In this document: positions 34,561 to 64,000 of the stretch, one piece after another | How the letters are laid out: the number at the start of each line of letters is the position of its first letter | Position numbering within the stretch: position 1 is the stretch's first letter | Assembly (NCBI GenBank): GCA_012934845.2 | Contig: WNNJ02003751.1 | Location: forward strand, 1 to 64,000 | DNA length: 64,000 nt | From: Pomphorhynchus laevis | Taxonomy: Eukaryota; Acanthocephala; Palaeacanthocephala; Echinorhynchida; Pomphorhynchidae | Direction: 5' to 3' | Translations under genes and position numbers: made by a program | Notes under the pieces: generated by a model | Database searches by the model: none | What the model was told of the DNA's origin: nothing | Seen by the model: the letters and a program-made list of their open reading frames with translations, nothing else

Positions 34561-36960
34561 CACTGAATATCCTTTAGTGGAATTCGGGAGGTGCTTCTGC
34601 CTTTAGACTTCTATCCGGTAGAGTTGAAGATGTTATAGTCTTTCAAGAGACGCGGTCTATCCGTCTCCCCCAAGACATTACTCGATTTATTCCAAAGCAC
34701 ATTTGTTCCCACTATACTCCGTACATAACCCCACCTCACTCCACTTTATCTCAAGGACTCTTCACCTTAGTTAAGTGCTTTTTAAGGTGTTCCCTCCTGT
34801 TGAACTATTCATGTCCAGCTATGTCCTGTTTAGTAGTTTCACTCTGTAAGACCGTTTAACGCCTCAGTCTAGCCAATGTCTACATCCGTCCAGAGGAGAT
34901 ACACAAGAAACGTGACCTCTGGATAGTATTATCGACAACGGCTATGACATGATACTTGAGAATTTCAACGACATATCTGGTCGTTGGATCAATGCAGCAA
35001 TTCGCAGAGCTAGGAACGGTTATCTTATTTACAAACTATCATGCCTTACCTTTCATTGCACATCAACAAATTCTATCCTCTACATTTTACTGCTTCACTC
35101 GAGGTAGTTCTTAAAACCCCGCTGCACGGAGCAGTCGCGCCAGCAATTGTCCACATCTCATGACCTTTTCCGTTGGAGAATTGAGAAAGATACGTTGCTT
35201 CGAAGGAGGTTTCAGTTTGATCTAATCAGAGTGGGCTTCTTTCAAGCGGCTATCTAACTCTTTACCAGAAAAGAAAATGAGAGTCTGACCAAATTTAATA
35301 CCTACCTCTTTTCGCAAGATACTGCGATTTTATCGACTACTTATAAAGGTCGTATATGCATTCTTACTCCGACGATACTTAAGGCCCTAGTTTAAATGCT
35401 ACACCTCCCTAATCTCTCTGTTTCCACTAGACAGGCTTTTTCGAATGAATGCTGGAACAGTAAATATAGGTTCCAGCTGCGTAGGGATAGGACGAGTATT
35501 GCTCGCCTTAGTCCTTCTCAGTCTGCCTTTTGGAAGATTTTCAAAAGGAGAAGTTTGTTTGTTCGAAGGATAGAGCATTGGGTTGGATAGAGAATGTAGG
35601 CCTTGATAAAGTTTTGAAGGAGTCACTAGCCCGACATAACTATGGAGCCACTAAATCACTGCAACCAATCCCGCCTTGAGGTAACTTCAGGAGTAGGGAC
35701 CTATCTGTTACGGATATCCTTAACTCCTGTGATTTACTCCCCGCCACCTCCCAATCTGTCGCTCTATTTTCCTCTCGGGTCTGTCAGCTTTTGACCACTG
35801 ATCAGAGAAGAGAGGTGGCCGTCACAATGCCTTTAGCCTCCCCATCCGATATAGCAGGCATCAATATTGGTAAGCGTGTTTTTATTCCTAAGAAAAATCT
35901 TGTTCTGTGCCTTAAAGATCTGCGACCTATTTTGATTCAAAATGCCCTCGTCTCGATTTACGAAAAAGCGTTGCGCGTAAAATCAGCGACAATTTAAGTA
36001 GGCGTAATTTGATCCTTACAGGTTTTCGTGGGTTTGTCAAAGGTCGGTCGGTCTATTCAGCAGTTGGTGAAGTGGAGCAGTTTTGTCGGGTCAATAGCCA
36101 TCTTATAGTTGTTGCTGCTTCCCTTGACGTTTCTGCTGCATTTGACCGTATCTCCATTCCCTTTGTGATCTCTTTCCTCAGGTTCCTCGGGTTGCCTGCG
36201 AGAATAGTGAACAGGGTGGAGATTCTGCTGTACACCAGGCGATTTTACTATGATGACGACCGTGATGCGCGTCAGTTCTAACTTATTACGGGGGCCTAAG
36301 GTTCCCTTCTTTTTCCAATCTTATATCTTGCTAATTTCATTTACCTTTTTAAAATATTCAAACGCAAACAACGTCTAGTGGTGTACGCTGATGACACCAC
36401 AGCCCTGTTCGCTGAACGCAGGTTTAAAGACGTGGTCTCTGACATCAGCCGTTTCTTTTTCAAGATTAAAAGACCAGCTACCCCAATCCAATCTTATTTT
36501 AAACTTAGCAAAATCGCAGGTGGTAGTCTTTCATGTCTCTCCTGCAAGAAATCAAAAACTTACGAGACTAGTACTCTCTGCGCTCTCCTCCAAATTCTTT
36601 CTGAACCACTCCCCACCTTTATAAGTCCAGTAAAATACCCGGGGTTCACTGTTTCGGTGAAAAAGTCGGGGAAAGCTGACCTGGATAGACTCAAATGTAT
36701 GCTGAAGAAAGCTAGGTGGCCTTGAAACGGGCTCAACATCTGTCATTGAAAAGGAAACCCAGGTGCGCCTCTGGGGCACTTGGGTTCTCGGGATTTGTCT
36801 TATTTTCGAGAGGACGTACCCCAGAGCAAAGGCTAAGGTTTCTTAAGCTCCTCGTTTCTCGTTTACCCAGCATATTCGGTGGGGGTATGAATGACCCCGG
36901 TAGGTTTAGTCGGAGGGCGCCGAGTTGATCGGTTGGTGGGCTTAGATCTCCCTGGACCTG
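34540..36960 (+). pseudogene. LINE-B copy 3, ORF2 region
   Basis: Endonuclease text lies near 34,560 (SGGASAFRLLSGRVEDV, FQETRSIRLPQDITRF) and 34,960 (STTYLVVGSMQQFAELG in a shifted frame). RT pieces: LILTGFRGFVKGRSVYSAVG (from about 36,010), SLDVSAAFDRISIPFVIS, then VVYADDTTALFAERRFKDV (36,378), and GKADLDRLKCMLKKARWP. The QGSP box is damaged. Numerous stops and shifts make it inactive. Over the endonuclease it is very similar to the inverted copy at 25.65-26.4 kb. Confidence 0.8.
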
Positions 36961-37189
36961 AGGCCGTAAAGAAGAAGATGTATCTAGAAGACTACCATGG
37001 TTGAGTACGAAACATTTTGGTTGTTATTGACTATTGACTGTTCTATTTTGTGATGTCTCATTAAACTTTTGGATTTAAAAAAACCTTTATTATTACGTAA
37101 TTGATCACGTTTTGTGTATTTTGTGTTTATGAAATTTTTTTTGAATTATTTAAAGTAGCCATCTCAATAATATTAGCAGCTATAACAAT

Positions 37190-37700
37190 TATTATTAAAT
37201 CACAATTTCAATTCAAATAACTAGCAATCAAGCAATTATCATTTGTTAATGTTCAAATAAGTGGCAACATCAAGTTATTATGATTAACTTGTTTTAAACA
37301 TTTGAAGTAATATGAAGTTAGTTGATAAAGTATGCTGGAAAAGTATACGTGAAGAATACATTTTTAAATTATTACTAAAGTAAATGACATATAATTAAAG
37401 AGTGTAAAAAGTTTAAAAATATAAAGGTTGGAATTAAATAGAATGATTATAAATATAACCACAATTATAATCACAATTATAAATAAATCAAAATTTAAAT
37501 TACAATTTGAATTCAAATAACTAGCAATCAAGCAATTAACATTTGTAAATGTTCAAATACGTTGCAACTTCAAGTTATTATAATTAACTTGTTCTAAACA
37601 TTTAAAGTAATGTACAGTTAGCAGGAAAAGTGTGCATGAAGAATAAATTTTTAAATAGTTACTAAAGTAAATAACATATAATTAACGAAAAAAACATTTA
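37190..37700. repeat. Tandem duplication, offset about 298 bp
   Basis: A unit of about 190 bp containing aactagcaatcaagcaatta and atttgtaaatgttcaaata and ending aatgacatataattaa is present at 37,200-37,400 and 37,498-37,686. Copies are about 88% alike by eye. AT-rich and non-coding. Confidence 0.85.
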
Positions 37701-38890
37701 GTTCAAAATAAAGCTATGAATTTAAAAGGAATTCATTTTCCTATGAATCTGATAATTGAAATAATTTCCAGATATTGATATTTTCAGCCAAAGAAAAGAA
37801 TATGACCAGAAAAATGTATTAGAAATGATAATTTTAAAAAGATAAAGACATTAAATATTGAATTTCAAAAGTAAATTTATGAATTTAGAAAAATGCAAAT
37901 TTCTAACAATAATTTTCAAATTATGTAATTTATATTTTTGGCATCACAAAACTTTTTATAAATTGATGTTTAATTTTACTGAACCCAATATTGTCCGAGA
38001 AATGTGTGGAATATAACGATGAAAAATAGAATAGTTGTAGGCGACAACGCCTATCATTAATTGCAATTACTAAAACAGCAATAATTAAACATGGCTTAGA
38101 TGACTCAATGTACAATCCTTATACGTAGGTGGACTCATCACTTATCGTATAGTGATATATACCAAATAAAGTTAAAACAAGTAATCCTACGATCTGTTGT
38201 TTTGTTGTTACTGCGAATAATTTATAGAAAGTGCCTCATCACTACGAGCAATAGAGGGAGGACAAACTCTAGACACCCATATCACCACAATTTTATTTGA
38301 GTCCAGTGAAAGCGACTGAAATAAGCGACATTATAAGCGACTGAAATTCTACAATCAATATACCCAACATGCCCTATACGATAGTGTCAAAGGACAATGT
38401 TAAGGACGAATCTTTTAACTGTTAAAAATTATAAAAATTGTGTGGATTCTTAATGTGGATCTCTCCCACATCTCGCAAGATATTGTGATTGCTCACTATT
38501 CGTGAGCAAAACGTGAAATTACGGTATTCCCCTTGATAACAAAATCATTTTTAATCGAATTGGCGGATTACTCATATACATTTGTTGTAGACATAATAAA
38601 GTCGAAACGAGCAAGCTCGTAACGGAAAGGTAATCCTAAGATTACTATGAATTAAAGGCTGTAAAAGATTAAAAAATATTAAGTTCAAAATCAAATAAAA
38701 TATACAAAGCTATGAATTTAACGGTGCGAATTATAATACGAATATTTTCTATTGATTGCTAAAAATCAGAATTTTTTAAAGATAGCAAAATTTGTTAATC
38801 TGCTGTTCTTCAATCTGGATTTGTGAACATTAATTCTAAGTTAGAAGTCATATTAATGAATAATTTACTTTAAAAACTGTTCAATTGTAG
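37701..38890. other. Non-coding region upstream of the LRR gene
   Basis: AT-rich with a more complex stretch at 38,100-38,640 that may contain the promoter and 5' UTR of the LRR gene. It includes a perfect stem ttgctcac/gtgagcaa around 38,490-38,510. No TATA box or initiator can be assigned with confidence. Confidence 0.3.
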
Positions 38891-63424
<24,534 letters not shown>

Positions 63425-63498
63425 GTGAGTAAACTGACTTATTGTGAATTGTATTTATGGCAAATGTGTGAATATAAAATTTGATTGACTGTCATGAA

Positions 63499-63795
63499 TA
63501 TATTAGTGAATGGTTTTAGGGCCAAACCCAGCCAAAAAACGTTAAAAACGTTTAAGATTTTATTATCAATATTTTCCCACTAATTATGGACATTGTCAGG
63601 ATAAAGTGTAAGTAGTTGTTGTTATCAAGATAGTTTTAACATCTTGATAACAACATCTTGTGTTTAAACTATCTTGATAACAACAACTACTTACAATTTA
63701 TCCTGACGATGTCCACAATTGGCGGAAAAAATATTAATAATAAAACCTTAAACGTTTTTTGGCTGGGTTTGGCCCTAAAACCATTCACGAATATT
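63499..63795. mobile_element. Foldback element
   Basis: Two arms of about 140 bp (63,499-63,640 and 63,661-63,795) are close to perfect reverse complements. They share tggttttagggccaaaccca, gcc-aaaaaacgtt, gtcaggataaa and gttgttgttatcaagatag. A spacer of about 20 bp lies between them. The flanking word gaatatattagt occurs at 63,496 and again at 63,832. Non-coding, very likely a MITE or foldback transposon. Confidence 0.88.
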
Positions 63796-64000
63796 TCAAC
63801 CCAGCATGTCTCATTCCGATTCGATGATTATGAATATATTAGTATCGTTTAGTACTGATAGATAAAATAGAGACTTAATTGGTCTAGATTTATATTCTAA
63901 TAAATTTACAATTTACGTTTTTAAAGTATACATGATCAATTTTACTGTGTTTTACTAAAAACAAGATTCAAATGTAATTTATTGCAATGTATTCTCTATA
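63796..64000. other. End of window, intronic
   Basis: AT-rich sequence with no further LRR exon visible before the window ends. Confidence 0.4.

Larger units (their letters stand above)
33200..37095 (+). mobile_element. LINE-B copy 3, near full length, decayed
   Basis: Third LINE-B, ending near 37,090 after tcattaaacttttgg and an A-run. With copy 1 inverted at 25.6-27.6 kb it forms a large interrupted inverted repeat. Confidence 0.82.

Overview
The window is nuclear DNA of a eukaryote, most likely an arthropod. It is strongly AT-rich and crowded with old transposable elements. GTAAGT/TTTTAG-type introns are visible and can be as short as 50 bp. The transposon mix (several LINE families, Penelope-like elements with a GIY-YIG domain, a Ty3/gypsy element with an invertebrate-type integrase tail, foldback and MITE-like DNA) fits an invertebrate. 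No bacterial-type operon, rRNA or tRNA gene, or CRISPR array is visible, and the species cannot be named from the sequence.

Layout. 1-3.8 kb: a decayed reverse-transcriptase element of an unusual family (motif RPIG.GE..RRI.G, N-terminal Cys cluster, C-terminal endonuclease-like tail). 5.3-5.9 kb: two well-formed exons of an unrecognised host gene. 6.7-8.8 kb: three copies of a conserved leader that ends in the start of a hydrophobic signal-peptide-like sequence. 9.7-13.1 kb: a fossil Ty3/gypsy element (minus strand) with 76-bp terminal repeats and a 5-bp target duplication. 13.1-21 kb: LINE, SINE and Penelope remnants plus tandem duplications. 21.5-24.7 kb: two paralogous Cys-containing modules flanking another RPIG-type RT fragment. 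25.6-37.1 kb: a block of one LINE family ('LINE-B', three copies, one inverted) with an L2-like 'LINE-A' lodged between the two facing 5' ends. 37-38.9 kb: AT-rich sequence with a tandem duplication.

The main host gene starts at 38,891 (+) and runs past 63,424. A signal-peptide exon is followed by at least ten short exons of 54-72 nt. Nearly every one encodes one leucine-rich repeat (LRR), and every one begins and ends in phase 2, so they splice in frame. One exon pair lies in a tandem duplication of about 0.8 kb. The introns run from 50 bp to about 10 kb and carry a Penelope-like element next to a (TA)n run, LINE fragments, two adjacent RPIG-type RT elements, a MITE and short dispersed repeats. 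The gene probably encodes a secreted or extracellular LRR protein whose 3' end lies beyond the window.

Nearly all other open frames are broken transposon pieces or shadow frames. Exon calls rest on splice-site quality, phase and LRR consensus seen by eye, without expression evidence.
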